Shown in pieces: positions 8,952 through 18,077 of a stretch of DNA of 64,000 nt (within the stretch, counting starts at the first letter, position 1; each line of letters opens with the position of its first letter). The notes below the pieces were generated by a model, which was not told where the DNA came from, made no database searches, and saw nothing but the letters and a program-made list of their open reading frames with translations. Source of the DNA: an uncultured Duncaniella sp. (GTDB lineage Bacteria > Bacteroidota > Bacteroidia > Bacteroidales > Muribaculaceae); contig CAJUCI010000006.1 in NCBI GenBank assembly GCA_910584825.1, positions 44,086-108,085 of the forward strand, given 5' to 3'. The translations under genes and the position numbers were made by a program.

Positions 8952-10148
8952 ATGACACTATCATTCATCACAGCATTCCTCTCCACGCTCACCCTCACCG
9001 TGAGCACCCCCCTGCCCTCTCAGCGGACAAACGTGCCGGTTGTGGTAAGCCTCCCCGCCACTACGGGCGAAGTGCGGTCGGCACGCGTGGCCGGTGCGCC
9101 CGAAATCCCGTGTCAGCTTGACGACATGGACGCCGACGGCACCCCTGACGAGCTTGTGCTCATGCTCGACATGAAGCCCTCCGAGGTCAGGACTCTGCGC
9201 GTCGAGCTGTCATCTGCCGAATCAGAGCAGCCGGTTGAAGCCGGCACACATGCCTACATCAAACTCAACGACAAAAACAAGAAATTCCCCAAAATTACAG
9301 CCATAACCTATCCCGGCGATGTGGACAACCGTCAGATGTATAACAGCATCTACGGCCACGGAGCCGTGCTCGAAGGCTTGTATAATGCGATTCGCGTGTA
9401 TATGGACAACCGCCAGAGCATTGACCTCTATGCCAAAAACCGCCCGCAGCTCGAGCTGGAGACAACAGGATTCTATACGACTGCCAAGCAGCTTGAAGAG
9501 GGATACGGACGTGACATCCTGTGGGCCGGCACCTCGGTGGCTATGGGGTCGTTCAGAGGATGGCAGGACGGCAAGCCCACCACAATTGACAGTGTATCAA
9601 CACGCGGACAGCGCGTGGTGACCACCGGCCCTCTCCGCTCGGTGATTGAGGTTGAGGACCGTGACTGGGTGTACAATGGCAAGCCCATCGATATGACACA
9701 ACGTTACACCATATATAAAGGCCACCGCGATTACGAGGTTGAAGTGCGTCTGAAGGGTGCGCCCGCAGGGTCGGTATTTGCCACAGGCGTTCAGAAGATT
9801 ATGAATGACAACGAAGGCTTTATCAAGCCCGAGGGACTCGCAGGCAGCTGGGGCAACAATCTCCCCGACAAGGGCATGCCCGAGGTTACCGACACACTCG
9901 GACTGGGCATATCCGTATCGGCCCCGTATCTCGTAAAGACGCTCGAAGATGACGTCAATTATCTCACGCTTGTCAAGCCTGACAGAAACGGAGTGATAAA
10001 ATATGTAATCACTGCCGCCGCGCTGCGTGACGAGACCTCGCCGCGAACAGCCACCGAGTGGTTTGAATCGCTTGCAAAATGGCGCAAGGAGCTTGACAAC
10101 CCCGTGAATGTGACAGTAAGGAAGACCGTCAAGAAAGGAAGAAAATAA
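8952..10148 (+). CDS. DUF4861 family secreted protein
   Basis: The 398-residue protein has an N-terminal hydrophobic signal (MTLSFITAFLSTLTLTVS) and the DUF4861 pattern: IYGHGAVLEGLYNAIRVYMDNRQSIDLYAKN, DILWAGTSVAMGSFRGW and YEVEVRLKG. DUF4861 proteins are found in pectin and rhamnogalacturonan loci of Bacteroidetes; a carbohydrate-active role is assumed but not established. The ATG at 8952 was chosen over an upstream in-frame start because it begins directly before the signal. It is the first of three genes with CE12 and GH28 enzymes, 23 bases ahead of the esterase. Confidence 0.82.
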   Translation: MTLSFITAFLSTLTLTVSTPLPSQRTNVPVVVSLPATTGEVRSARVAGAPEIPCQLDDMDADGTPDELVLMLDMKPSEVRTLRVELSSAESEQPVEAGTHAYIKLNDKNKKFPKITAITYPGDVDNRQMYNSIYGHGAVLEGLYNAIRVYMDNRQSIDLYAKNRPQLELETTGFYTTAKQLEEGYGRDILWAGTSVAMGSFRGWQDGKPTTIDSVSTRGQRVVTTGPLRSVIEVEDRDWVYNGKPIDMTQRYTIYKGHRDYEVEVRLKGAPAGSVFATGVQKIMNDNEGFIKPEGLAGSWGNNLPDKGMPEVTDTLGLGISVSAPYLVKTLEDDVNYLTLVKPDRNGVIKYVITAAALRDETSPRTATEWFESLAKWRKELDNPVNVTVRKTVKKGRK

Positions 10149-10171
10149 CTAATACCGTTTCATCAATAACC

Positions 10172-11017
10172 ATGAAGATTTTAAGTACATTATTTCTTGC
10201 CGCCGCCATGCCGATGATGGTACAGGCTGCAACCGAGCCGACCGACACTGTCACAGTGTTCATGATTGGCGATTCGACAATGGCCAACAAGCCCCTTGCC
10301 AAGGAGAATCAGGAGCGAGGTTGGGGCCAGATGCTCCCCGTGTATCTCCAGGGAAAGATTAAGGTGGACAATCACGCTGTCAACGGTCGCTCATCCAAGA
10401 GTTTCATCGACGAAGGCCGATGGGACAAGGTGATGGGGCTGATTCGCCCGGGCGACTACGTTATAATACAGTTTGGCCACAACGATGAGAAAATCAAGAG
10501 TGCTGACCGTTACACCGTGCCAGGCGGGACATTTGACGAAAACCTTCGTCGCTTTGTCAACGATGCTAAAAGCAAAGGTGCCACCCCTATACTCATGAAC
10601 TCTATCGCCCGCCGCAATTTCCCCCCGAATGCCGGACTTGACATCGCATCTGAAAGCGACGACAAGCAAAAGGAATGGAAGGGCAAATACCCTGAGGAGG
10701 GTGTGATTCTTGTCGACACCCACGGCGCATATCTTGAGTCACCCCGCAACGTGGCCAAGGAGACAGGCGTGACATTTATCGACATGAACAAGCTCACTCA
10801 CAAGCTCGTGCAGGAGCTTGGCCCCAACAGTTCGCGCGAACTTTTCATGTGGATTCCCGCAAATACATATGAATTCTGCCCCAAGGGCAAGATTGACAAT
10901 ACGCATCTCAATGTGCTCGGCGGTCTCGTAGTGTCGCGACTTGCCGTCAATGCCCTTGCCGAGCAGATGCCCGAGCTGCGCAAATATATCCGTCCCGAAA
11001 TCTATAATCTCAAATAA
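10172..11017 (+). CDS. Rhamnogalacturonan acetylesterase, SGNH/CE12 type
   Basis: The 281-residue protein has a signal peptide (MKILSTLFLAAAMPMMVQA). It shows the SGNH hydrolase blocks: GDSTM with nucleophile Ser35, a block II glycine in NGRSSKS, FGHNDEK with the oxyanion asparagine, and the catalytic pair Asp242/His245 in KIDNTHLN. This block order is that of CE12 esterases, which remove acetyl groups from rhamnogalacturonan. It should act outside the cytoplasm, clearing acetyl groups before the GH28 enzyme encoded 20 bases downstream. Confidence 0.88.
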   Translation: MKILSTLFLAAAMPMMVQAATEPTDTVTVFMIGDSTMANKPLAKENQERGWGQMLPVYLQGKIKVDNHAVNGRSSKSFIDEGRWDKVMGLIRPGDYVIIQFGHNDEKIKSADRYTVPGGTFDENLRRFVNDAKSKGATPILMNSIARRNFPPNAGLDIASESDDKQKEWKGKYPEEGVILVDTHGAYLESPRNVAKETGVTFIDMNKLTHKLVQELGPNSSRELFMWIPANTYEFCPKGKIDNTHLNVLGGLVVSRLAVNALAEQMPELRKYIRPEIYNLK

Positions 11018-11036
11018 TATCAGTACCTAAAGGCAT

Positions 11037-12305
11037 ATGAACAAGACTTTTTCAGCCATTGCGTTAGGTCTGCTCCTCGCCTGCGCCCCCACTCTATCTG
11101 CCAAAGATTATATCCTCACATCACACGGTGTGAAGAACGACAGCACCAGAGTGCAGACCGCAGCCATTCAGAAAGTCATCGACAAGGCTGAGGCCGACGG
11201 CGGTGGCCGTATCATCGTGCCGAAGGGCACATTCCTGACCGGTGCGCTTTTCTTCAAGCCCGGCACCAAACTCCATCTCGAGGATGGCGGATGCATCAAG
11301 GGCTCGGATGATATCGAGAATTTCCCCCTGATTCCTTCCCGCATGGAGGGCCGAAGCATATATTACTATGCCGCGCTCATCAACGCCTATCACGTTGACG
11401 GATTTGAGATTACCGGCAACGGTGTAATCAACGGCAACGGTCTGAAATACTGGAAGCAGTTCTGGGCACTGCGCGCCGAGCGTGCCAAGATTAAGAAATC
11501 GTGCACCAACCTCGAGGTTCACCGTCCGCGCCTCGTTTTCCTTTGGGGATGCGACAATGTGAAACTCAGCGGCCCCACCCTCTGCAACTCACCTTTCTGG
11601 ACCACACATCTCTATCAGTGCAAGGATGTGCTTATCGAGAACTGTCGTATTGTCGCTCCGCGCGAGCCTGTTCGCGCCCCGTCGAGCGATGCCATCGACC
11701 TCGATGTGTGCTCTAACGTCACCATCCGCGACTGCTACCTCGATTGCGATGACGACGGTGTGTGCATCAAGGGCGGCAAAGGCGTATATGCCAACCGTTC
11801 ACTCGAGAGCGGGATTGTTGAAAACATCCTCGTGGAGCGTTGCACATTCGGCCCCAATCTCCACGGCACTCTCACACTCGGCAGCGAGTGCGTGCATGCC
11901 CGCAACATCGAGGTGCGTGACTGCCACGTCAATACCGGCACCGCCATCCTGCGCCTCAAGATGCGCCCCGACACCTATCAGATTTATGAGGACATCATCG
12001 TCAAGAACATCACCGGCTCGAGCGGTACAGTAATTGACATGAAGCCTTGGAAGCAGTTCTTCGACCTCGAGGGTTCCGACGAGAAACCTTACGGAATCGT
12101 GCGCAATGTTCTCATCGAGAATGTTGATGCCAAGGTGAAGTCGCTCGGCACAATCGCCGGCAATCAGGCCGACACCGTGAGCAATTTCGTCATGCGAAAC
12201 ATCAATGTCGAGGCATCTCAGCCCGGATTTGAGTGCGTATATCCCGCTGTCAAACTCGAAAACGTAGTAATGAACGGCGAAAAGGTCGAGAATCCGGCAA
12301 AGTAA
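11037..12305 (+). CDS. Glycoside hydrolase family 28 (polygalacturonase/rhamnogalacturonan hydrolase type)
   Basis: The 422-residue secreted protein (signal MNKTFSAIALGLLLACAPTLSA) is a right-handed beta-helix GH28 enzyme. The conserved catalytic aspartates are present: SSDAID around 216-221 and DDDG at 238-241. The RIK-type substrate-binding motif appears as LRLKMRP. The usual GHG motif is replaced by LGSECVHAR, and NTD by SSD, so the enzyme is a divergent branch rather than a classical polygalacturonase. Its neighbours (DUF4861, CE12 esterase) point to pectic polymers. No SusC/SusD pair is in the window. Confidence 0.85.
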   Translation: MNKTFSAIALGLLLACAPTLSAKDYILTSHGVKNDSTRVQTAAIQKVIDKAEADGGGRIIVPKGTFLTGALFFKPGTKLHLEDGGCIKGSDDIENFPLIPSRMEGRSIYYYAALINAYHVDGFEITGNGVINGNGLKYWKQFWALRAERAKIKKSCTNLEVHRPRLVFLWGCDNVKLSGPTLCNSPFWTTHLYQCKDVLIENCRIVAPREPVRAPSSDAIDLDVCSNVTIRDCYLDCDDDGVCIKGGKGVYANRSLESGIVENILVERCTFGPNLHGTLTLGSECVHARNIEVRDCHVNTGTAILRLKMRPDTYQIYEDIIVKNITGSSGTVIDMKPWKQFFDLEGSDEKPYGIVRNVLIENVDAKVKSLGTIAGNQADTVSNFVMRNINVEASQPGFECVYPAVKLENVVMNGEKVENPAK

Positions 12306-12324
12306 CACCTACGCATTCATCAGC

Positions 12325-13647
12325 ATGCTCTCCGTCAGAGTAAAAGATTTCATCAATCGGCACCTTCCTCAGTCTCCGCGCATCATCGTGGGGCTGAGCG
12401 GAGGTGCCGACTCTGTTGCGCTCCTGCTGTCACTTCATGATGCAGGGGCTGAGTGCATCGCCGCTCACTGCAATTTCCATCTGCGCGGCGAGGAGAGCGA
12501 CCGTGACCAGGCCTACTGCGAGACACTTTGCCGACAGCTCGGTGTGCCGATACTGGTGAGGCATTTTGACGTGCAAGCCCGACGCGCGGCCACATCCGAG
12601 TCGGTCGAGATGGCATGCCGCACACTGCGCTACGATTGGTGGCGTGAGCTTATTGACTCCGGGGCGGGTGACTATCTTGCCGTAGGACATCATCGAGAGG
12701 ATAACATCGAGACATTCTTTCTCAATCTACTGAGGGGAAGCGGCATAGCTGGACTTAAAGGCATGTTGCCTGTGTCGGGTCACGTCATCCGACCGATGCT
12801 CGAGACCACGAGGGCGGAAATAGAGGAATATGTGACCTCGCGAGGCTACACTTGGGTTAACGACCGCACCAATCAGGAAAACGAATACAAGCGCAACCGA
12901 CTGCGCAATATACTTCTGCCTGTTCTCGAAGAGGAGTTTCCCGGCGCGTCTGACGCAATCACGCGCACGCTTGGCATCCTCCGTCAGAATTACGCGGTCT
13001 ACAATCAGTTTGTCAAGTCGGAAACCTCCCCGTACATCAGCGATGATGGCTCGGTGGATATATGCGGCATAATCCGTGGCTGTCATGAGCCATCGGTCTT
13101 GCTTCATGAGATTCTGCCGGAGCAAGGCCTCAACCACTCTCAGATAGACGACATAATCCGATGTGTCGAGGCTGACCCTTCAGGCTTATCGTCCGGCCAA
13201 CGGTTTATCACCTCCGATGGGACATTCACACTTGAGAAAGGTTGGCTGACTAAGGCGTTGACGACCGATATCACCGAGCATAAGGTGGATTTTTCAGACT
13301 CTCCATTCCGGGCCGAGAGAATATCGCCGGATGACTTTAATAAGGTAAAAGCCTCGGGGCAGATTTCATCTAACACAATCTATCTTGATGCTGTAGCATT
13401 CGACGGCTCTCCCGCCTGGACTTGGCGCACATGGCGGCAGGGCGACCGTCTGCAACCGTTCGGCATGAAAGGTTCGCGGCTGGTCAGCGACCTGTACAGC
13501 GATGCCAAATTCACAGCCAACCAAAAGCATTCCACACCCTTGCTTTTTCGTGATGGTGTACTAATATGGGTGGCCGGGTTGCGGGCATCAAATCATTTCA
13601 GAGTCAAAGCCTCTACAACATCAGTCATAAAAATCACGTTTGGATAA
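12325..13647 (+). CDS. tilS: tRNA(Ile)-lysidine synthase
   Basis: The 440-residue protein carries the PP-loop motif SGGADS at residues 25-30 of the N-type ATP pyrophosphatase domain, followed by AAHCNFHLRGEESDRD, VGHHREDNIETFFLNLLRGSG and the RNRLRNILLPVL segment typical of TilS. A C-terminal TilS domain (WTWRTWRQGDRLQPFGMKGS) is also present. The enzyme converts the wobble C of the CAU tRNA-Ile to lysidine, which is essential for AUA decoding. It starts 19 bases after the GH28 stop and is followed after two bases by the HMA-AraC gene. Confidence 0.96.
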   Translation: MLSVRVKDFINRHLPQSPRIIVGLSGGADSVALLLSLHDAGAECIAAHCNFHLRGEESDRDQAYCETLCRQLGVPILVRHFDVQARRAATSESVEMACRTLRYDWWRELIDSGAGDYLAVGHHREDNIETFFLNLLRGSGIAGLKGMLPVSGHVIRPMLETTRAEIEEYVTSRGYTWVNDRTNQENEYKRNRLRNILLPVLEEEFPGASDAITRTLGILRQNYAVYNQFVKSETSPYISDDGSVDICGIIRGCHEPSVLLHEILPEQGLNHSQIDDIIRCVEADPSGLSSGQRFITSDGTFTLEKGWLTKALTTDITEHKVDFSDSPFRAERISPDDFNKVKASGQISSNTIYLDAVAFDGSPAWTWRTWRQGDRLQPFGMKGSRLVSDLYSDAKFTANQKHSTPLLFRDGVLIWVAGLRASNHFRVKASTTSVIKITFG

Positions 13648-13649
13648 GT

Positions 13650-14204
13650 ATGGAGATTATAGTTAAAGGCATGGTCTGCCACCATTGTGTCGATGCCGTG
13701 GAGCGTGTATTGCGTTCCGCAGGTCTGACACCTGTCAGCGTGACACTGGGCAGAGCCGAGATAAAGGAGAATCTTGATGACTCGGCCTTGCAGATACTTG
13801 ACAATCTGCTTGAAAGCGAAGGCTTTTCACGTCTGCTTGATGCCGACAGCCAGTTGGTCGAGCGCATCAAGCGCGCCGTCATCGAGCATGTGCGCAAGCC
13901 CAATGAGTGCCGTCTCAACCTGTCGGCATGCCTTGAGAAACATCTTGGGGCGACATATGACACCATGAGCCGTGTATTCTCCTCTCATGAGGGACGGACT
14001 GTCGAAAAATATCAGATGGCGCAACGTGTCGAGTGGGTCAAGGAACTGCTCGGCTACGGCCAGTACACCATCAGCGAGATTGCCGACATGACCGGCTACT
14101 CAAGCACAGCCCATCTTTCCCGTCAGTTTAAAAGCGTCACCGGGCTTACGCCCACCGAATACCTCCGCACCTCAATGGACCGTCGCGGACTCAACGAAGT
14201 GTAG
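13650..14204 (+). CDS. AraC-family regulator with N-terminal heavy-metal-associated (HMA) domain
   Basis: The 184-residue protein fuses two domains. Residues 1 to about 65 form an HMA ferredoxin-like fold with the metal motif GMVCHHC (Cys10, Cys13). Residues about 88-172 form an AraC double helix-turn-helix (TISEIADMTGYSSTAHLSRQFKSVTGLTPTEYLR). The ATG at 13650 gives the exact HMA start; an upstream in-frame ATG lies inside tilS. Such fusions occur in other Bacteroidetes and suggest a copper- or zinc-type cue read directly by the regulator, but the metal and targets are unknown. No metal pump is adjacent. Confidence 0.85.
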   Translation: MEIIVKGMVCHHCVDAVERVLRSAGLTPVSVTLGRAEIKENLDDSALQILDNLLESEGFSRLLDADSQLVERIKRAVIEHVRKPNECRLNLSACLEKHLGATYDTMSRVFSSHEGRTVEKYQMAQRVEWVKELLGYGQYTISEIADMTGYSSTAHLSRQFKSVTGLTPTEYLRTSMDRRGLNEV

Positions 14205-14227
14205 AAATTAAGAGAAACACGCATCGA

Positions 14228-15481
14228 ATGTCAGTATCACTGTTCATAGCCCGCCATTTGCCGTTGCGCTCCTCTCGTTCGGGAGGAGGCACAGGCATAA
14301 TTGTGTCCATAGCCGGAATAGCCCTGTCCATCGTGGTCATGATAGTGTCCATTGCTGTCATGAGCGGATTCCGCTCCGAAATCCGTCAAAAGGTCATAGG
14401 TTTCGACTCGCAGATATCAATCGGAGTCAAAGCATCCACCGCCGGAGACTCGTTGTCATCAATCCTCATATCGCGCAACGACCTCTCCCCTGCCATCAAT
14501 GCGCTTCCGCCAACCGCCACATTTACTCTCACAGTGCGCCAGCCGGCAATAGTCAAGACGCCTGATAACTTTTCCGGCTCGGTCATCAAGGGGGTCGGCA
14601 CCGACTATGACTGGAGTTTTATCAACTCAAATCTTGTGGAAGGAGCCATACCCGATTACAGCGCAGACAGCACATTGTATCACATAGTGGTGTCGCGGGC
14701 TTTGTCACGCGCGCTGTCGCTTGAACTTGGGCAGAAGGTCGACACATATTTTCTTGGCTCGGGAGCCTATCGAGTGCGCCGTCTGAAGATTGCCGGCATA
14801 TACGATACACATTTCAGCGAATATGACCGCAACACCATCTTCGGCTCACTGTCGATGCTGCAGCAGGTGGCCGAGGTGCCTGACAGCTGTGCCACGATAG
14901 CTGAAATCAACGGTCTGCCTGACGACGAATCAATCGACCGCGCTGAGGAGGCAATCACGGCGGCATATCTTGAGGAAATCTACACAGGACGGTCACAGCG
15001 GCATTATGCGGTGCTTAACATTCACAAGTCAGCCGCCATATTCTTCAACTGGCTTGCCCTGCTTGACACAAATGTCAAGGTAATCCTCACCCTCATGTCA
15101 TTGCTCACACTTCTCACCCTTGTGTCTTCGCTCTTCATTCTCATTCTCCGTCGAGTCAACATGATAGGCATACTCAAGGCACTCGGCGCATCCAACCGTC
15201 AGATACGCACCACGTTTATCATCATGACAGTGCGAATACTTGGTTGGGGACTGCTGTTGGGCAACGCCGTGGGCATAGGATTGCTCTATATACAAAAAGC
15301 TACGGGAATCGTCCCGCTCAACCCCGAGGCTTATTATCTCGACCATGTGCCGGTGGAAATCAACTGGGTATCAATCATAGTGTTGAACGCGGCGGTCATA
15401 GCCATGTCGTTTATAGTGTTGCTGCTCCCTTCAGCCATCATATCCACCATCCCCCCGTCGCGCGCCATCAACTATGAATAG
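14228..15481 (+). CDS. ABC transporter permease of the FtsX/LolC-LolE type
   Basis: The 417-residue inner-membrane protein has one N-terminal transmembrane helix (IIVSIAGIALSIVVMIVSIAV), a large periplasmic domain, and three C-terminal helices (FFNWLALLDTNVKVILTLMSLLTLLTLVSSLF and two following). The cytoplasmic loop MIGILKALGASNRQI is the typical FtsX motif. The architecture matches lipoprotein-releasing permeases (LolC/LolE) that move lipoproteins to the outer membrane with LolD and LolA. No ATPase gene is nearby, so the exact substrate is inferred. Confidence 0.85.
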   Translation: MSVSLFIARHLPLRSSRSGGGTGIIVSIAGIALSIVVMIVSIAVMSGFRSEIRQKVIGFDSQISIGVKASTAGDSLSSILISRNDLSPAINALPPTATFTLTVRQPAIVKTPDNFSGSVIKGVGTDYDWSFINSNLVEGAIPDYSADSTLYHIVVSRALSRALSLELGQKVDTYFLGSGAYRVRRLKIAGIYDTHFSEYDRNTIFGSLSMLQQVAEVPDSCATIAEINGLPDDESIDRAEEAITAAYLEEIYTGRSQRHYAVLNIHKSAAIFFNWLALLDTNVKVILTLMSLLTLLTLVSSLFILILRRVNMIGILKALGASNRQIRTTFIIMTVRILGWGLLLGNAVGIGLLYIQKATGIVPLNPEAYYLDHVPVEINWVSIIVLNAAVIAMSFIVLLLPSAIISTIPPSRAINYE

Positions 15482-15518
15482 GCGCATGGGGCAATTAGGA
15501 ATTTTGCCTGAATTTTTG

Positions 15519-15526
15519 TAATTTTG
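15519..15526 (+). promoter_or_regulatory. TAATTTTG -7 box upstream of prfC
   Basis: The box lies 28 bases before the prfC ATG. A convincing -33 element is not visible, so this is a partial promoter match. Confidence 0.5.
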
Positions 15527-15554
15527 TGGCCTTAAAAAACGAATTTGTCGCATT

Positions 15555-17132
15555 ATGTCTCTAAATGAAGAAATAGCCCGCAGACGCACGTTTGCCATCA
15601 TATCTCACCCTGACGCCGGTAAGACAACACTCACCGAGAAACTGCTCCTTTTCGGTGGTGCAATCCATGTGGCCGGCGCAGTCAAGTCTAACAAGATTAA
15701 AAAGACCGCTACGTCTGACTGGATGGAGATTGAGAAGCAGCGTGGTATATCCGTGGCCACCTCGGTGATGGGTTTCAACTACGGCGACTATAAAATCAAC
15801 ATCCTTGACACTCCGGGTCACCAGGATTTTGCCGAGGACACCTACCGAACCCTGACTGCCGTTGACAGCGTAATCATTGTAGTCGACGTCGCCAAAGGCG
15901 TCGAGCGGCAGACTCGCAAACTCATGGAGGTGTGCCGCATGCGCAACACCCCGGTAATCATCTTTGTCAACAAGCTCGACCGTGAGGGCCGCGACCCGTT
16001 TGACATACTTGACGAGCTTGAGAGCGAACTTAAAATCAAGGTGCGCCCGCTTTCGTGGCCTATAAATATAGGTGAGAAGTTCAAGGGCGTTTACAACATA
16101 TTCGAGCACTCACTCGACCTGTTCACCCCCGACAAGCAGCGTGTAAGCGAGCGTGTGGAGATTGATTCGGTCGATGACCCTCGTATCGACGAAGCCGTAG
16201 GTGAGACTGACGCCGCCAAGCTGCGTGAAGACCTCGAACTCATCGAAGGCGTGTACCCCGACTTTGATGTCAATGAGTACCTCGAAGGCCAGGTGGCCCC
16301 GGTGTTCTTCGGCTCTGCGCTCAACACATTCGGAGTCAAGGAGCTGCTCGACTGTTTCGTCAAGATTGCACCCGCTCCACGCCCCACTCAGTCAGAGGAG
16401 CGGCTTATCGAGCCTCAGGAAGAGGGTTTCTCGGGCTTTGTGTTCAAGATTCATGCCAATATGGACCCCAACCATCGTTCATGTATCGCGTTCGTAAAAA
16501 TTTGCTCAGGCAAGTTTGAGCGCAATGCCCCTTACAAGCACATGCGCACCGGCAAGACTCTGAAATTTGCAGCACCCACTGCCTTCATGGCTCAGAAAAA
16601 GAATGTGGTTGACGAGGCGTATCCCGGTGATATTGTCGGCATTCCCGATACCGGCAACTTCAAAATCGGCGACACACTCACATCGGGCGAGAATCTGCAT
16701 TTCAAGGGCCTGCCGTCATTCTCCCCTGAAATGTTCAAATACATCGAGAATGCCGACCCCATGAAATCCAAGCAGCTCGACAAGGGCGTTCAGCAGCTTA
16801 TGGACGAGGGTGTGGCCCAGCTGTTTACCAACCAGTTCAACGGTCGCCGCATTATCGGCACGGTAGGCCAGCTGCAGTTTGAGGTCATCCAGTATCGCCT
16901 CGAGCATGAGTATGGCGCACAGTGCCGCTGGGAGCCGATTTCACTGTATAAGGCTTGCTGGATTGAGAGCGATGATGTCGAGGCACTTGCCGCCTTCAAA
17001 AAACGCAAGTTCCAGTTTATGGCTACCGACCGTGAGGGCCGCGACGTGTTCCTGGCCGACTCAAACTACGTCCTTCAGATGGCACAAAGCGATTTCCCGA
17101 AAATCCGCTTCCACTTCACAAGCGAGTTTTAA
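15555..17132 (+). CDS. prfC: Peptide chain release factor 3
   Basis: The 525-residue GTPase starts MSLNEEIARRRTFAIISHPDAGKTTLTEKLL with the G1 loop at DAGKTT, then RGISV (G2), DTPGH (G3) and NKLDR (G4), followed by the RF3-type domain 2 and the C-terminal region (GVQQLMDEGVAQLF, VGQLQFEVIQYRLEHEYG). Length and motifs separate it from EF-G, which is about 690 residues. RF3 recycles RF1/RF2 from the ribosome after termination. It has its own -7 box and a strong terminator, so it is probably a single-gene unit. Confidence 0.96.
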   Translation: MSLNEEIARRRTFAIISHPDAGKTTLTEKLLLFGGAIHVAGAVKSNKIKKTATSDWMEIEKQRGISVATSVMGFNYGDYKINILDTPGHQDFAEDTYRTLTAVDSVIIVVDVAKGVERQTRKLMEVCRMRNTPVIIFVNKLDREGRDPFDILDELESELKIKVRPLSWPINIGEKFKGVYNIFEHSLDLFTPDKQRVSERVEIDSVDDPRIDEAVGETDAAKLREDLELIEGVYPDFDVNEYLEGQVAPVFFGSALNTFGVKELLDCFVKIAPAPRPTQSEERLIEPQEEGFSGFVFKIHANMDPNHRSCIAFVKICSGKFERNAPYKHMRTGKTLKFAAPTAFMAQKKNVVDEAYPGDIVGIPDTGNFKIGDTLTSGENLHFKGLPSFSPEMFKYIENADPMKSKQLDKGVQQLMDEGVAQLFTNQFNGRRIIGTVGQLQFEVIQYRLEHEYGAQCRWEPISLYKACWIESDDVEALAAFKKRKFQFMATDREGRDVFLADSNYVLQMAQSDFPKIRFHFTSEF

Positions 17133-17162
17133 ACATATCGATAAATCGGTTCAAACATAAAA

Positions 17163-17206
17163 AACTGAGCAAAAGGATTAAGACACCCTTTTGCTCAGTT
17201 TTTTCT
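17163..17206 (+). terminator. Intrinsic terminator of prfC
   Basis: AACTGAGCAAAAGG (17163-17176) pairs perfectly with CCTTTTGCTCAGTT (17187-17200) and is followed by further T residues. Confidence 0.9.
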
Positions 17207-17268
17207 CGTATGCGGCTCACGGATGTGCAGTGACATCTCATGCATTATAGCACGTAAAATATCAACAT

Positions 17269-17952
17269 TCAGAAGTCAAGTAATTTATATTTTTCACGGG
17301 CGCGAGCTTTGCTTACGATATTGAAGTGCCACCACTCCGTACGTATCGTCGAAAAGCCTGCGTGTTTCATTACACGCCTCAGCAGCAGACGGTTTTGTCT
17401 CGCATTCTCACTGATTACCCCGCGGCGCACGAGCTGTTCTTCACGGTCGATGTTTGCCTCCACGCCGAGATGGTCGACAGGCGTGCCCATGTCAAGCTCA
17501 TTGCCGTTGCTGTCAGTGATGGTTATATCTACAGCAAGACCGTAATTATGAAGTCCGCCCCCTTTAGCGGGATTGGCCACATAATTGGCTTTGGAAGTTC
17601 CTTTCACAGCATTAAACATCTTGCGCTGCACGCTCATTGGCCTTGCGGCATCCTTTATGAGAAGATGGCAGCCCGGCATCAGTTTCGCCAGCTCCTCCTG
17701 CGCCTTGACTACTGCCTTAGCCGCATCAGGATGAAGCCAGGCACCGTTTATGCCGTCATACATCACTTTGCCGGTGAAATTGTCGTCACGCGCATACATG
17801 AGACTGACCGATATGTCGGGACACATCTCAGTCACGTCGACATATCCGCGCGAGCGGAAACTCTCTTCGAGAGTCTGACCCGATACGGTCGGAGACATTA
17901 TTATGGCAGATGACATTGCAGTAAATCCGATTAAGAGCGTCTTGAGTTTCAT
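17269..17952 (-). CDS. VanX-like D-alanyl-D-alanine dipeptidase, secreted
   Basis: The 227-residue protein has a signal peptide (MKLKTLLIGFTAMSSAIIMS) and the M15D zinc peptidase motifs: Arg104 in DAARPMS, zinc ligands His135 and Asp142 in GGGLHNYGLAVD, and Glu206/His209 in EWWHF. In Gram-negatives such periplasmic enzymes are thought to recycle D-Ala-D-Ala rather than give vancomycin resistance; no VanH/VanA partners are here. It is transcribed away from the TPR gene. A minus-strand TACTTTTG box at 17957-17964 sits only four bases from the ATG, which would give a nearly leaderless mRNA. Confidence 0.9.
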   Translation of the reverse strand: MKLKTLLIGFTAMSSAIIMSPTVSGQTLEESFRSRGYVDVTEMCPDISVSLMYARDDNFTGKVMYDGINGAWLHPDAAKAVVKAQEELAKLMPGCHLLIKDAARPMSVQRKMFNAVKGTSKANYVANPAKGGGLHNYGLAVDITITDSNGNELDMGTPVDHLGVEANIDREEQLVRRGVISENARQNRLLLRRVMKHAGFSTIRTEWWHFNIVSKARAREKYKLLDF

Positions 17953-18006
17953 TCGGCAAAAGTATGAAAAAAGCTTAAAACGAAATCAAAATTCATGGCA
18001 AAATCG

Positions 18007-18014
18007 TACATTTG
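18007..18014 (+). promoter_or_regulatory. TACATTTG -7 box upstream of the TPR gene
   Basis: It matches TAnnTTTG and lies 63 bases before the TPR gene ATG. No clear -33 TTG was found. Confidence 0.45.
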
Positions 18015-18077
18015 TAGTCACATCAACCAACCTACCCCCAATCATAAGAGCGGAGTACAAAAGTCTCCTGTTATCAA

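Noticed and set aside
17269..17952. Vancomycin resistance determinant
   Set aside because: Only a VanX-like enzyme with a signal peptide is present; VanH and VanA ligase are absent, and in a Gram-negative this fits D-Ala-D-Ala recycling.
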